Part shown: one piece after another, positions 33,281-48,143 of the stretch
Numbering within the stretch: the stretch's first letter is position 1
Layout of the letters: each line of letters starts with the position of its first letter
Source of the DNA: Anthoceros angustus
Taxonomy: Eukaryota; Streptophyta; Anthocerotopsida; Anthocerotales; Anthocerotaceae
DNA length: 64,000 bases
Direction of reading: 5' to 3'
Assembly (NCBI GenBank): GCA_010909165.1
Contig: VJWM01000192.1
Location: 186,001 to 250,000, forward strand
Notes under the pieces: model-generated
What the model was told of the DNA's origin: nothing
The model's database searches: none
Seen by the model: the letters and a program-made list of their open reading frames with translations, nothing else
Program-made: the position numbers and the translations under genes

Positions 33281-34090
33281 TAGCATTACACACGTCCAAG
33301 CTTGCAATCATCATTTCGCATAAATAATATCCATCTTTGGGCTAGCCGTGGCCGTACTACATGTCTTGTATGTAGATGGCCGGCAGATGAGCCTCTACTT
33401 CTTTTTACACGTGTAGATGAGCCTGTTATTTCGACAACAATATATGGGTTTTACATCGATATTTTAACATTTGAGCGTATTCAGTTTGAAGGATACATTA
33501 TCAGAAAATATGTTTTTAGGAAGATCTTGCTGCCTTGGGGGCTAATGTTAATGTTGCGTCGCCAGCTGCTTCAGCATTGAGTAAATGCAAGGCAGCCAAG
33601 GTGAAACGCAATGCAGCTATTAATTAAGAGTGATCGTGCTAATCTAGTGGCCATGACACCTAAATTGGAGATTATGAAGAAGGGAAAGGCTGCAGCCTTG
33701 CAAGTGAATGCCTTTAGTACAAAAAAGGCAAAATCTACTGGATTGGGGGCAGAGGTAGAAGTGCTGCAAAGCAAGATCAGTGCCATGAGTGCTTCATGTT
33801 CCAGGCCTAACACCCCTAACCTTGCCTTTACTGTAGCTATAGCTAATGCACAAGCTACTGTTACAAAAACACTTTGGGCATCTGGGAATGTAGGAGGTGC
33901 GCTAACAATGGTGATGCTAGCATCACCTAAATTGGATGCCGCTACTGCTAGAGTTTCACCCACTATTTCAACAACGGTGATTCTTGTGATGGGTTTCTAC
34001 ATTTGAGAAAAAGAATTCTCCACTTAAAGCATCGATAAGATTAAAGCCGTTAACATGATCCAATCTGTAATTGTTGGCAAGCTTGTCAAA
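33281..34090 (+). other. Weak open frame, no recognised product
   Basis: A 131-codon frame at 33611-34006 is Ala/Thr/Lys-rich ('MKKGKAAALQVNAFSTKKAK') and resembles no family I know. It has no convincing upstream exon and sits in repeat DNA, so it is likely a retroelement scrap. Confidence 0.2.
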
Positions 34091-34300
34091 AACTAATTGT
34101 AAAATTTAAAAATGTAGCCACGATCAACCTTCAACGCTTCCAAGAACTTAGCAACCACCTCGTTGTCGGTTATGCTCTTGGTGTCCTCCCTAAGCTGAAG
34201 AATGCGCCTATACATCATCTGCAGAGTTTCTCCCTTCAAACGCTTGAATTTCAGACGCTCAAATTCTTACCAACTAACAACAAAGGCAAACTCACCTCAA
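34090..34300 (-). pseudogene. Retroelement gag-like scrap
   Basis: The minus strand reads 'EFERLKFKRLKGETLQMMYR', then 'LREDTKSITDNEVVAKFLEA'. This follows the pattern of UBN2/copia-type gag (W-x-EFE-LK-K..E-[ST]... D-x-x-V-x-K-[FL]-L). An in-frame stop precedes EFE. Too short for a firm class. Confidence 0.45.
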
Positions 34301-35212
34301 GATCTCACACTTTGAAGCTATCATGTGAATTTGCTCCATTCACTTAGTGCTTAATAACAAGCAGCTGAAAGTCTTACAACGCCATGGAAGCATATCTCTC
34401 TCTAAGATCTCTTGAATGTGGCAATAAACAACAAGGCATAGGAAGACAATATACCACTCCTTACGGTCTCTCCTTACGGTCTAAAGGAGAATCTTGTCAC
34501 AAAGAGGAACAATGAGACTCTCAATGGAGGATTTAAGGCCAAATAAACAAGATTATACAAAATATTGGGTACAGGTTGTCTCCCCATTTGATTACCATGA
34601 AAAGCAGGCATTTGACGGTTGCTAGTATTTGGATCTCAAGTCATCTTCTCCGTCTCCGCGTTGAAAAGAATATGCCCTCAAATAGCCTATCCTGTATCGT
34701 TAAAACTACATCAAGATTTAATCCATTGAGGATGAGAATCTTTATTTCGTACAATAGGGGCGTTAAGGTTGGGTTGGACGATGAATCGGGAATCCCGTTT
34801 AGGGTGCGAAATAGGTTCGGTGTCCCCATCCGGGACGCGCCAGACGAGACCCGTTTGGTGCAAGTCGGGAGCGCCGATTTATATTATTGAGTTCCCGTCT
34901 CCTCGGTCGTTGGCGCCCGCGGGATCGGGCCCGCACAAACTTCCTCGTTCTTGATTAGGCCCGTTTACATAAAACGACCTCGCTCAAAGCGTTTCCCGTT
35001 TCCCCGTTTCCCCGTTTCCCCGTTTCCCCGTTTCCGCGTTTCCCCGTTTCCCCGTTTCCCGTTTTTTAAGGTTGGGCCCTCCAACTTTCATGTACCTATA
35101 CGCCGCTATGTATGGATGTATGTACATATGTATGTGCATAGAGGGGAAGGTTGTGCAAATGGAGTTGAAGTTTGTGCACAAGACACAAGTGGGGGGGAGA
35201 TAAGGAGGTGAG
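34301..35212. repeat. Non-coding region with (GTTTCCCC)n microsatellite
   Basis: 34990-35063 consists of about nine 8-bp GTTTCCCC units with two imperfect ones. 35110-35145 is a TATG/TGTA-rich stretch. No gene in 34301-34980. Confidence 0.7.
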
Positions 35213-36159
35213 TCAGACATGGGTTTGTGGTCGGGGCGGGCCAGGCGTTACACGGCTTGTTGGGTTCGACCCTCTTCGCGTCCGCCTGCTGCTCCCCCTC
35301 CGGCAGACAGTCCGAGTACCGTCCCACTTCCCTGCTTTTGTTTTCCCTCCGCTTAGGAGACACGGCTCGACTCGCGCTGTTGTTGAGCCGTGTTTTTTTG
35401 GTTGTGTCTCGACTCGAGTGGGACGAGCGAGGGGCGAGGGCCGAGGGGCGAAGAAAGAGGAGAGAGAAAACAGACCGGGGGCGGGAGCGGAAGGGGCCAG
35501 GGGCCGGAGGCAAGGGTGGGGGCAAGAGAGAGGAGAGGAGAGGAGAGAAGAGAGGTGTGCCTGGCTGCCTGCTGCCCGCCTGCCTGCTGCTGCCTGCCTG
35601 CCTGCTGCTACTGCTGCTGCGGGCCGAGCGATCCCTTCCTTCCCTCTTTTCCTGCCTGCTGCTGCCTTCCTCGCTGCTGCTGCTGCTGCCGCTGAGGTGC
35701 GTGCTCCCCAGCCCTCTCTCTCGCCTCGCCCTTGCCCGCCCAGCGGAGCCGGCGAGTGACAGTCTACAGACATTCCAGCCATAGCCATAGAGTATCCCTG
35801 CCCGCTGCAGCCTGGCAAGCAGGCAAGCAGGCAAGCCAACACCACCTTCCCTCTACCAACATTTGCCCTCGCTTCCCGGGCGGCTGCTCCTGCTCCTGCT
35901 CCTGCCCCTGCCCCTGCCCCTCCTTTCCGCCTCCTCCTCCTCCTCTTCTCCTCGCCCAGCTCGATCAGCCGCCGCCGCCGCCGCCGCCGCCACCCCAGCT
36001 GGCTGGCGGCAGGGCTGCCCCAGCCCCAGCCCGAGCCTGGGCTCCCCGGCCAGAATGTAGCGGCCCCGAAAGCGGACCAGGACCTGCTCGGCCGTACAGC
36101 TATGGGGCAATTCACTGCTGCTGCGTCTGCCCCGCTCTGAGGATCCAGCCTGCCCACCC
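35213..36159 (+). promoter_or_regulatory. Probable long leader/promoter of the ARF gene, with upstream ORFs and AuxRE pair
   Basis: GC-rich, with CTGCCTGC- and GCCGCC-type repeats. Several upstream ATGs open frames, including one at 35732 that ends at 36181, overlapping the ARF start out of frame. The auxin-response core is present as GAGACA (35357-35362) and TGTCTC (35405-35410), in opposite orientation. Between them ACACGGCTC (35360-35368) and GAGCCGTGT (35385-35393) form a perfect 9-bp inverted repeat. The transcription start is unknown, so promoter and leader cannot be separated. Confidence 0.45.
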
Positions 36160-39100
36160 ATGTTCCCGGCTCCACCGATGAGGAATCCTGCTCCCGTATA
36201 CACAACACAACAGCAGCCAATGGAAGGTACTCCTCCGTCTTCTCCTCTTCTTGCTTGGGCCTCGGCCTCACTGCCTGCTGCTGCTCTTGCTCCCTGGGAG
36301 CAGGAGCAGGAGCAGCCCCATGCCGCATGCATGTATGGGTCCGTAACCCCCTGCCATCCCCGCGATCGACCGGGTCGGGTGGCGTGCCATCCCTTGGGCA
36401 CGCGCGCTCATGATGCAAGTCCTTGCTCTTGTGACAGGGGAGCGACGGAGCCTGAACCCGGAGCTCTGGCACGCTTGTGCTGGCCCTTTGGTATCGCTAC
36501 CTGCGGTCGGGACTCCCGTCGTCTACTTCCCGCAAGGCCACACGGAACAGGTATAATATGCACATGGTGCGGGGCTCACGGGCTTGCTCCTACTAGGTCG
36601 TCAGCCATGACGTTGCTTTGCACCTTCTACTGCTTCTACTACTACTAGAGATGATGCCGCTGCTTGTCGCTTAAGCCAATGCTTTGCTGGCTGCAGGTAG
36701 CCGCGTCTACTCAAAAGGAAAGCGATGCAAATGCCCTTAACTACCCCAACCCCAACTTGCGTTCATGCCTCACTTGCCAACTGCACAACGTCACCCTTCA
36801 CGTAAGGAGCCCCATGCCCTTGACTCTCGCTGGCATTCCAGGTGCTGGTGAAGAAGCGCCTTGTGCTTACCAGCCATGTTGTACAACGTTTGCAGGCAGA
36901 TACGGAGACCGATGAGGTGTATGCTCAGATGACTTTACAACCTTTGACCGGGGTAATGCAAGTCACTCCTTTCCATGCTTTGCGTGGCTTCCGATCGTGC
37001 CGAACTGTAGTTGTGGGTTGGAAGCGCCTCCGCATGGGTTCTCATTGCTCCCCACTTTTTCCACCGCGTTTGCCTCAGCTGCAGGAGAAAGAACCCCCTC
37101 TCTTGATCACCGATTTGGGAAAGCCGAATAGACAGCCCACGGACTTTTTCTGCAAGACTTTGACGGCCAGTGACACGAGTACTCATGGTGGTTTTTCAAT
37201 CCCAAGAAAGTCTGCAGAAAAAGTTTTCCCTCCACTGGTATGTCTGTGTTGGTTGTGTGCTATCAACTGCGTGCCATCTGGGTAGCCTTCAAATCTCACG
37301 ACGATTTCTTGTCTTGGTTGTTAGGATTACACTCAAGCGCCTCCTGCTCAGGAGCTTGCGGCCAGAGATCTTCATGATCAGGAATGGACTTTCCGTCATA
37401 TATACCGAGGTACAGTGCCCGGAATGTCCCCTCAGCTCACTTCACGTGTCCAGTGGTTGCCCAGTATGCTGAGGCAGTTGGTTGATCCTCAGGCCAGCCG
37501 CGCAGACATCTCCTTACTACGGGTTGGAGTGTTTTTGTGAGTGCTAAGCGATTACAAGCAGGTGATGCTGTTCTCTTCATCAGGTATCTATCTGACAGCT
37601 ACCGGCAGAGTGCAAGTGTTGTCCCCATGGATTTGGCTTCTTTGCTGTCCACTCCTCTTCAGAATTCTGACGACCTCGAGTCCTTGGTTACAGGGATGAA
37701 AAGGGCCAATTGTTGCTGGGCATTAGGCGTGCTAACAGGCAGCAAGCGCCCATACCCTCATCGGTCCTCTCCAGTGACAGCATGCATATTGGGGTGCTGG
37801 GTGCGGCGGCTCATGCTGCTGCAACAAACAGCCGTTTCACTGTATTTTACAATCCACGGTCAGACGTCACCATTTTGCTCACTTAGTTTCATGTGTCATG
37901 AAGTTGAGAAGTTGGTTGCTGTAGGAACTGACATTGTTAACATCTGTGCTGTGTAGGGCGAGTCCCTCGGAGTTTGTGATACCATTTGCAAAGTACCAAA
38001 AAGCTGCTCATGAGATGCAACTGTCTGTTGGCATGCGATTCCGCATGGTTTTTGAGACGGAGGATTCCAATGTGAGAAGGTACATGTCTGACCGTGAATA
38101 CCAGTCTACAGCATACCACAGCTAGTATGCACATGCATCGTGGCTGTCTACTTTTTCTTACATGGTGTCCTGCCCTGTAGACACATGGGAACAATTACGG
38201 GCATTGGGGATCTGGACCCTGTAAGGTGGCCAGATTCCATGTGGCGAGCCTTGAAGGTAAAGACTATTTGTGGTTCCACTTCGGTTTTTGGGAACTAGAC
38301 GTAGTTTCCACACTGTCTGTGCTGGCATCTCATGCTTGTGCAGTTGCCTTGCACATCGTTTGGGAAATGTCTCTGATGTCCGGTTGTTTAACCCATGATG
38401 TTGCAGGTTGGTTGGGACGAGTCTACAGCAGGTGACCGCCAGCCACGGGTTTCGGCATGGGAAATCGAACCCCTGACAACGCCTTTCATGCTTTGCCCAC
38501 CACCATCAAATTTGCCTGTGAGGCCCAAGCGCGCTCGACCTTCACGAGGTCAGGGGCTTTCTGCACTGACTGGTACTTCCCTAGTCTCTGTTCTGCATTT
38601 TGTTTAATTCACAGAAGCACATGCATTGATGCCATAGTGCCAGCAATGCATGTGCTTGATTACGGCATAACACAATGTTTGTGCTTATCTATTGGTGGGA
38701 GTTGCATACTTGTGTGTGGATTTCTGAAGTGTTTTTTCCATCAACTGCTTGTTCATGTTGTGGTTTAGGGGAGGACGAGGACATGGATGGAGTCTTGAGA
38801 AGGTCCCCAATATGGTTACGGAATGAAGATGGTGATAGGGATAGTCTGCGGGGTTTAAACTTTCGAGCTATGGGAAGCATGGGGGATCACTGGGCTCGGA
38901 TGCAACAGCGTGGTGAATCAGTGCCGGTGCCACTGTCTGACAATTATAAAGCGCTAGCTGCATCTGCGCTTCAAGATACGATAGCTGCAACCAAGATAAT
39001 TCATCGACAGCCTCAACAGGTCCTTCAAACTCAGCCATTGCATTTCAGAATGCAATCCCCGCATATTCAGCAGCAGCAGCAGCAGCAGCATCACCAGCAA

Positions 39101-40544
39101 TCACAGCAGCAGCAACATCAACCCATGCAGCAGCTGGCAGATCCTACTGCACCGCTACTACAGCTTTCGTCGAGTAGGCCTCAATCACCACTTGCGTTGC
39201 CCACTATGAGGACACCTGCTGGCTTCTCGGATTCTGATTTGCAGCTTTCATCAGCCCCTACAACTTCAAGTCCTTACACGCTGCCTAGCATGCTGGGCAG
39301 ATTACAGCCAGGCTCACTACTTCCAGCTGATGAGGGTGCACAGTATGCAAGCATGTTGCGATCCAATCAGAGCCCACTGCAACAACCAACCGGGCTTATC
39401 TCAGGATCAAGCCTTGTGTCTCGAGATACACAGGTCACTCCTCCCTGGTTCACAGCTCTGAGGGAGCACAGCCAAGGAGAAGCACAGGGTATAAATTCGC
39501 GTCTTCCAAGAATAGACACATCCACAGGTGGTGTTGGCCCTTTTTCCATGTCTCAGGGTGAATCGTCTGCCCAGGCAGCCCTGGCTTCATTGCCTATGCT
39601 ACCCTCAACATCGTTTGGTTACAGAGAAACTCCTCAAGATCAAGAGCAAGTAACGTCAGATCCCAGGAGCCACTTGCTCTTCGGAGTTTCCATTGAGCCA
39701 GGTTTACTTGGGACCAACCCTGGATCCTCAAGAACGCCTCAGCACCGCTACCCTGGGGCAAGCATGCTGCCTGGGACGTACCCTTCCGCTTCTGGACCAG
39801 ATCTTCCCCTATCGAGTGCTGGGCTGATCTGCAGTTCTGGGATGGATGATAGCAGTCTACTACAACGGACTGCAAACTGGCCTCAAGTGCAGCCCCCTGT
39901 CAGAACATTTACGAAGGTGAGGGTTTTTTTCATGTCCCTCCTAGTTTCAACTATTGACTTGAGGTGTTTTCTGAAAGGGTCCTCTTGTATCAGGTGGTGA
40001 AGCTTGGATCTGTTGGAAGGTCTCTGGATATGACACGATTCAGCGGCTACCCTGAGCTCCGGAGCGAGCTTTCTCGCATGTTTGGGATGGAAGGTCAGCT
40101 TGAAGATTCTGCGCAGTCTGGTTGGGTACTGGTGTTTGTGGACATCGAAGGGGATATACTTCTTGTTGGGGATGATCCTTGGGAGTATGTTACCTCCACA
40201 TCCCTTAACTGTGTCTTGACTACCAATTTGTTTGTGCTCCAAATGGAGCCCTGTGTTTGCTTCACAAGTTTCTAGGTTGCGTATATGGCTTTTGGGCCCT
40301 ACATTTATTATTTCTTGTTGGTTGTGGCGATTGCAGTGAATTCGTTAGCTGTGTGAGGTCTATTCGCATATTATCACCACCAGAAGTTCAACAGATGCGA
40401 CAGGATGGCTTGGATCTGCTGACTCCTGTTCCACCAGTGCCACGTCAAACTAGTAGCTCCTCTGAAGACTGTGTTGCACGACAGCAGGACAGTAGGAATC
40501 AGGGTGCCTCAGCACCCACAGCGGCAGGATCTATGGAGCATTGA
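36160..40544 (+). CDS. ARF: Class A (activator-type) auxin response factor
   Basis: Spliced gene of 14 exons that stays in phase throughout: 36160-36226, 36438-36550, 36697-36801, 36896-36952, 37079-37237, 37325-37409, 37493-37583, 37694-37858, 37957-38079, 38181-38256, 38407-38572, 38769-39916, 39994-40184, 40337-40544 (917 residues). The acceptor of exon 5 could also be 37085. Early motifs are '[17 protein letters not shown]' and '[13 protein letters not shown]', then the B3 DNA-binding domain ('[20 protein letters not shown]' to '[20 protein letters not shown]', about residues 137-226), the auxin-response domain ('[10 protein letters not shown]', '[10 protein letters not shown]', about 280-355), a long middle region with a poly-Q/H tract (about 500-530), and a C-terminal PB1 domain ('[16 protein letters not shown]', '[17 protein letters not shown]'). 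The Gln-rich middle indicates a transcriptional activator of auxin-responsive genes in the nucleus, partnering Aux/IAA through PB1. Confidence 0.95.
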
Positions 40545-41414
40545 TGGAGAATGGTGCGTGCAGTATTGTATGTGGCGGCTGTTTTATTTTGTTTTTGAGT
40601 ACGGAACTTTTTCCACCTGATGTGTCCAGGATTTCCTGCATGACCCTCAAAGCAGCTGACATGGATATACCACATTTCAGATTTAGTTCAGGAGTCTTGG
40701 TTCTTCATTGTTAAGAGCAGGCATGGTGGCATAAGGGCATACTGGTTCGTCAGCAAGGGGCATATTTGTGCAAGGCACAGAAGAAAGCTATGGGGGGGTT
40801 GTTCCGGAAGAGGATTTGAGGAAGACTGGGACCGGTTAATAAGTTGGCAATTGTTGGTTACCTGGGAACCAAATAGGCAGGAAGCAAAGCAATTCCTTCC
40901 TTGCTCCCTTGCTTCCTCGCCTCCGTCCTTCCTTGCTTCCTTCCTTCCATGAGGCTGTATGATAGCCTGGTGGATTTTCCAGGGAGCTGGGCATGGCAAA
41001 GGAATGGACTCGGTTGGGGGAATACACGTTCCATGAGACTCTAATAATAGTGCTTGGCCTTGTCGAAAGTTGCTCTAGCTGCAGGCTGTTGTAAATAGCT
41101 ACTTCCCATGGTTGGCTAATAGAGCCTCCTTTACTGGAGTGGTGGATGTTTGGGCCTGTCCTGAGGCTGGGCTGTGGCGGAGCCAAGTGAGTAGAGTAAG
41201 TTGATTTCCTTTTCACTTATTTCTCTCTCGCTTTCCTTCGTTCTTCCTATTTTCCTTTCGCACCGGAGTGGCGGAAGGGTGGAAGATGGGTTGCGGTAGA
41301 ATGCAAGGACCACTTGAGAGCCGGCGCACGGCGGGGCAAAATGGCAGTGTTAGAGGCCAAAAGTGAACACAAGAGTAACTTCAGGTTCCGTGCCTGGTGT
41401 GCTGGCATGGCGGC

Positions 41415-41446
<32 letters not shown>

Positions 41447-42125
41447 AGCTAACTCCTGAAACATTCTGTTGTGAAATATGGGAGTACAGGACATATGTAA
41501 GAGTTAGTGGGTATGTAGCTAGCGCTAGCTAGTTTCTTTCCGTTCCTTTGATCTCCTCTCTCTATTTCTGTCCTTTCCCCTTTCCTCTTTGTTCGTAATT
41601 GCAACCAACAAATTGTGTTGCTGCAACAGTGAAACGTGATGTTGCGTTTAGCGTGGTCTGCTCGAGTGAGACGAATCGTATGTTCCAAATTGGTTGCCTT
41701 TCTCCGTACATCCGTTATACTTAAATACATACACGCAAACCTGTTTACCTACACGAAATACGTATCTAACAATGCGCCGTTCATAGGTATGAAGTACCTA
41801 GCCAATCACACATTGGGGACTCTTGTGTGTCTGAATGGTAAGATCTGGTGTGGCTTTGCTTTGCTAGCTCGCTGGTCGCTGGCTGTGCTTGCTGGACTCG
41901 GCTAGCTGCCTGCCTGGCTGCCTGCCTGTGCCTGTTGGTTCCTTCTTCCCCCTTACCTTGCTTTCCCCTCTGCCTGGCTTTCCCGCTTCCTCTTCTCTCC
42001 CTTTCCCTTTTACATTCATTGCACACCCCACCCTCCCCTCCCGTTCTGCCTCTGCTTGCACCCCACCCATTTGCCGCATGCAGCCGATTTGATGGAGCGC
42101 CTCCCCTGGGGCTGCTAGCACAGCC
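40545..42125. other. Intergenic region between ARF and NDR kinase
   Basis: Contains the ARF 3' UTR and the kinase leader. There is a TTCCTTCC-rich stretch at 40890-40950, a short GCA/GCG repeat at 41410-41445 and pyrimidine-rich leader sequence at 41930-42070. A 72-codon frame at 41314 has no features. No gene supported. Confidence 0.6.
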
Positions 42126-45766
<3,641 letters not shown>

Positions 45767-46211
45767 CAGCGGCCCCTGTGACTGCTCTCCTTCATTATTC
45801 TGGAGCGAATATCACGCTCCTTCGTATGTACAGTTTTTTTTGGAAGAACGGACACGCTGGTGGTTTCAGATTTTGTTGATTTGGGTGTGTCGCTCTTACT
45901 CAGCCTGAGTGACTTTATTGATCTCGCTTCCTTTTTCTCTCCCAGGTCAACCGAACCGTTAGCAGCATGTTTTCGCGCATTGGATAAAATTATCTTGCTC
46001 CGCTTGTGTAATAGTGGCAATATCGTAGGACATTTTCAGTCGAAGAATTGTTACAATTACATAATTGGCTGCAAACCGCCCCCACGCGGTATGTACATGT
46101 GGTCCGCAGAGTCAGTTCATGTCACCAAGCCGAGACCTATTTACACTTAGAAAATACAAATCCACGCTGACGAATGCAGGGGATAGAAAAAAATATTGCC
46201 AGCAAAGGCGG
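45767..46211. other. Short convergent intergenic region
   Basis: The 3' ends of the kinase (+) and the acyltransferase (-) face each other. No gene seen. Confidence 0.6.
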
Positions 46212-48143
46212 TCAGTTGGCGCGGGCGAGCGTATTTGCCGGAAGGCGAAACCTGTGGATTCGTTGTTGAGCATCGAAGCTGACGCCACATCCCGAGGTTT
46301 TGCCAATGCGAACCTTGGGCAACAACATTCTAATGTCGATATCGGACAGAGTGATGCGTCTACTTCTTAGCCCGCAAACCCCTGCTGGGATCTCCACATT
46401 CTCGCATTCGGGAATCTCCTCCGCACGCAGAACTGTGGATAAATCTTGAATGTCACGTGAGGCGGATGTCCCTTGCTTCTTCTTCTTCGACGCAACCTGA
46501 CGGGGCATGACCTCAAATATAAAGCTCCCGCCGTTCCAGATGCATGCTGTCACTTTGAAACACTCGAACAGCATGTGGAATCGATACGACTTAAATATGG
46601 GAACTGTCAGAGCCAGAGTGGCGACTGTAAACAAGGCTTGCAGCAGTGCATACATAATACCCCGGTTGCCATCCCCTAGAAGTCCACTAAGCTTCCACCA
46701 AACATTGTTGGCTTTGGCTGCTTTTCTTGAAAGCTCCCTGCATAGAGCAACGAGCGAAGGAAAGTCAGTGCAAGTCAGGTGATCCACAACACCACAGCCT
46801 GCCAAGCTCTGTGAATATATACCTGAATGATGTCATCAACTCGGGATCATCTAGCAGTCTCTGACGTCGGAGACCATGCACGATAAGTATGTACAACATC
46901 TGCCACAGACCGTAAACAACAAGGGGCACAAATACTAGCCATGTCCAGAGGGCTTCATTATTGCCCAGATAGGGCCAAGCGGGCCAAGGCCCTGCGAACT
47001 CTCTGGAGTGATGAGAAAAGGTAATCGGATCCCACCACCGAATGATAAAGAAAACAGTTCCTGCAAAATGGACAACACACCATAGTCAGCGGAGTTGAAC
47101 GGCACACACCTGCCTGAGCCTCTTGCTCTCCGTCACCAACCACAATTAATTTGAAAACTACCGGGCAGCAGATGAATGAGGACGCTGACCACTTTGTCAA
47201 TGGAGCTAAACACGAGACTACATCTCCACACGATGAGAGCCCAGGCCAAGGGTCCCTGCAAGCCAAATGAAGCAATGCTGAATTCAGCTTTTCCCTCAAT
47301 AAGATGCTGGAGATGACAAAAGTTAGAAATGCATCATCAACAGTTATTACGAGGAGGAGTGAGCTTTTGCTGACCTCGGAGAAGGAAAAACAGACTAGAA
47401 ACAACTTGTCATTGTTTGGGAAGAACAGTAGCATGAACATGAATATTGCGTTTGCATAGTAACAGAAGTCCTGAGTACGGAGAGGACCACAAACAGTTTC
47501 AGCGCAGTGAAGACTGCAGGAGGTTTGCCGCAAGCACCTTAGCACTTAGGGAATCGGGGATAGAAGTAGAAGCACAAGGAGAAGCTCACCAGAAGGTAGT
47601 AGTGCCATTTCTTTATGCGGTAATAAATCCATCTAAGAGGTGCGACAATCAAAAAGAAGAAGCAATAAAGGTAGGGGATGTCATGAGGTCCTGACACGAA
47701 AACATGCTGTAAATAAACCTGCGTTACAACTGAAAGCGAGCTCGGTATGAAAGAGAAGTAAAGCTGATGCAAGCTGACTTACTAGAGCCTAGAAGGAAAC
47801 AAAACGAGCCAAACGCTCCGACTCCAAGGCAGTAAGTGACCTGCAGGAATAGCAGAGGACGAATTCAGCGTTCCATTACACGTTTCTGTGAACTCTCAGG
47901 GATGAAAGTGAATTGCTGTTCAGAGTCTCATACCTTGTTGATTAATCTCTCGTGCTCCTCGGCCTGCTGGGAGAGTTTTTCAGCATGCTGGCACCAAAGA
48001 GCTTTGGTCTTCAACACAATCTTCAAGAAGCCAGGGCGAGAACACGTTAGACATTGCCGTGTGGCATCATTTGCAAGGAAAGACAACGTGCATACCTTGA
48101 GCTTCGGAGGCATAGAGGAATCCAGAGGAGGAGCGGGCGCCAT
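46212..48143 (-). CDS. GPC1: Glycerophosphocholine acyltransferase 1 (DUF2838 membrane protein)
   Basis: Eight exons in phase on the minus strand: 48096-48143, 47934-48020, 47783-47840, 47590-47690, 47375-47470, 47162-47255, 46823-47060, 46212-46737 (415 residues). A short Pro-rich start leads into a charged helix ('[20 protein letters not shown]'). A series of membrane segments follows: '[19 protein letters not shown]', '[20 protein letters not shown]', '[20 protein letters not shown]', '[18 protein letters not shown]', '[20 protein letters not shown]', with '[20 protein letters not shown]' near the end. This is the DUF2838/GPCAT family, which acylates glycerophosphocholine to lysophosphatidylcholine in the ER during phosphatidylcholine remodelling. 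The last 75 or so residues (Lys-rich, then variable) are not conserved as far as I know. The function is by family. Confidence 0.9.

Noticed and set aside
34990-35063. Interstitial telomere
   Set aside because: The unit is GTTTCCCC, not the plant TTTAGGG/CCCTAAA or a known variant, so it is treated as a plain microsatellite.
35213-36472. 419-codon minus-strand open frame
   Set aside because: It is antisense to the GC-rich ARF leader and first exons. Its sequence is low-complexity Arg/Ala/Pro/Ser without a domain, and it arises from base composition.
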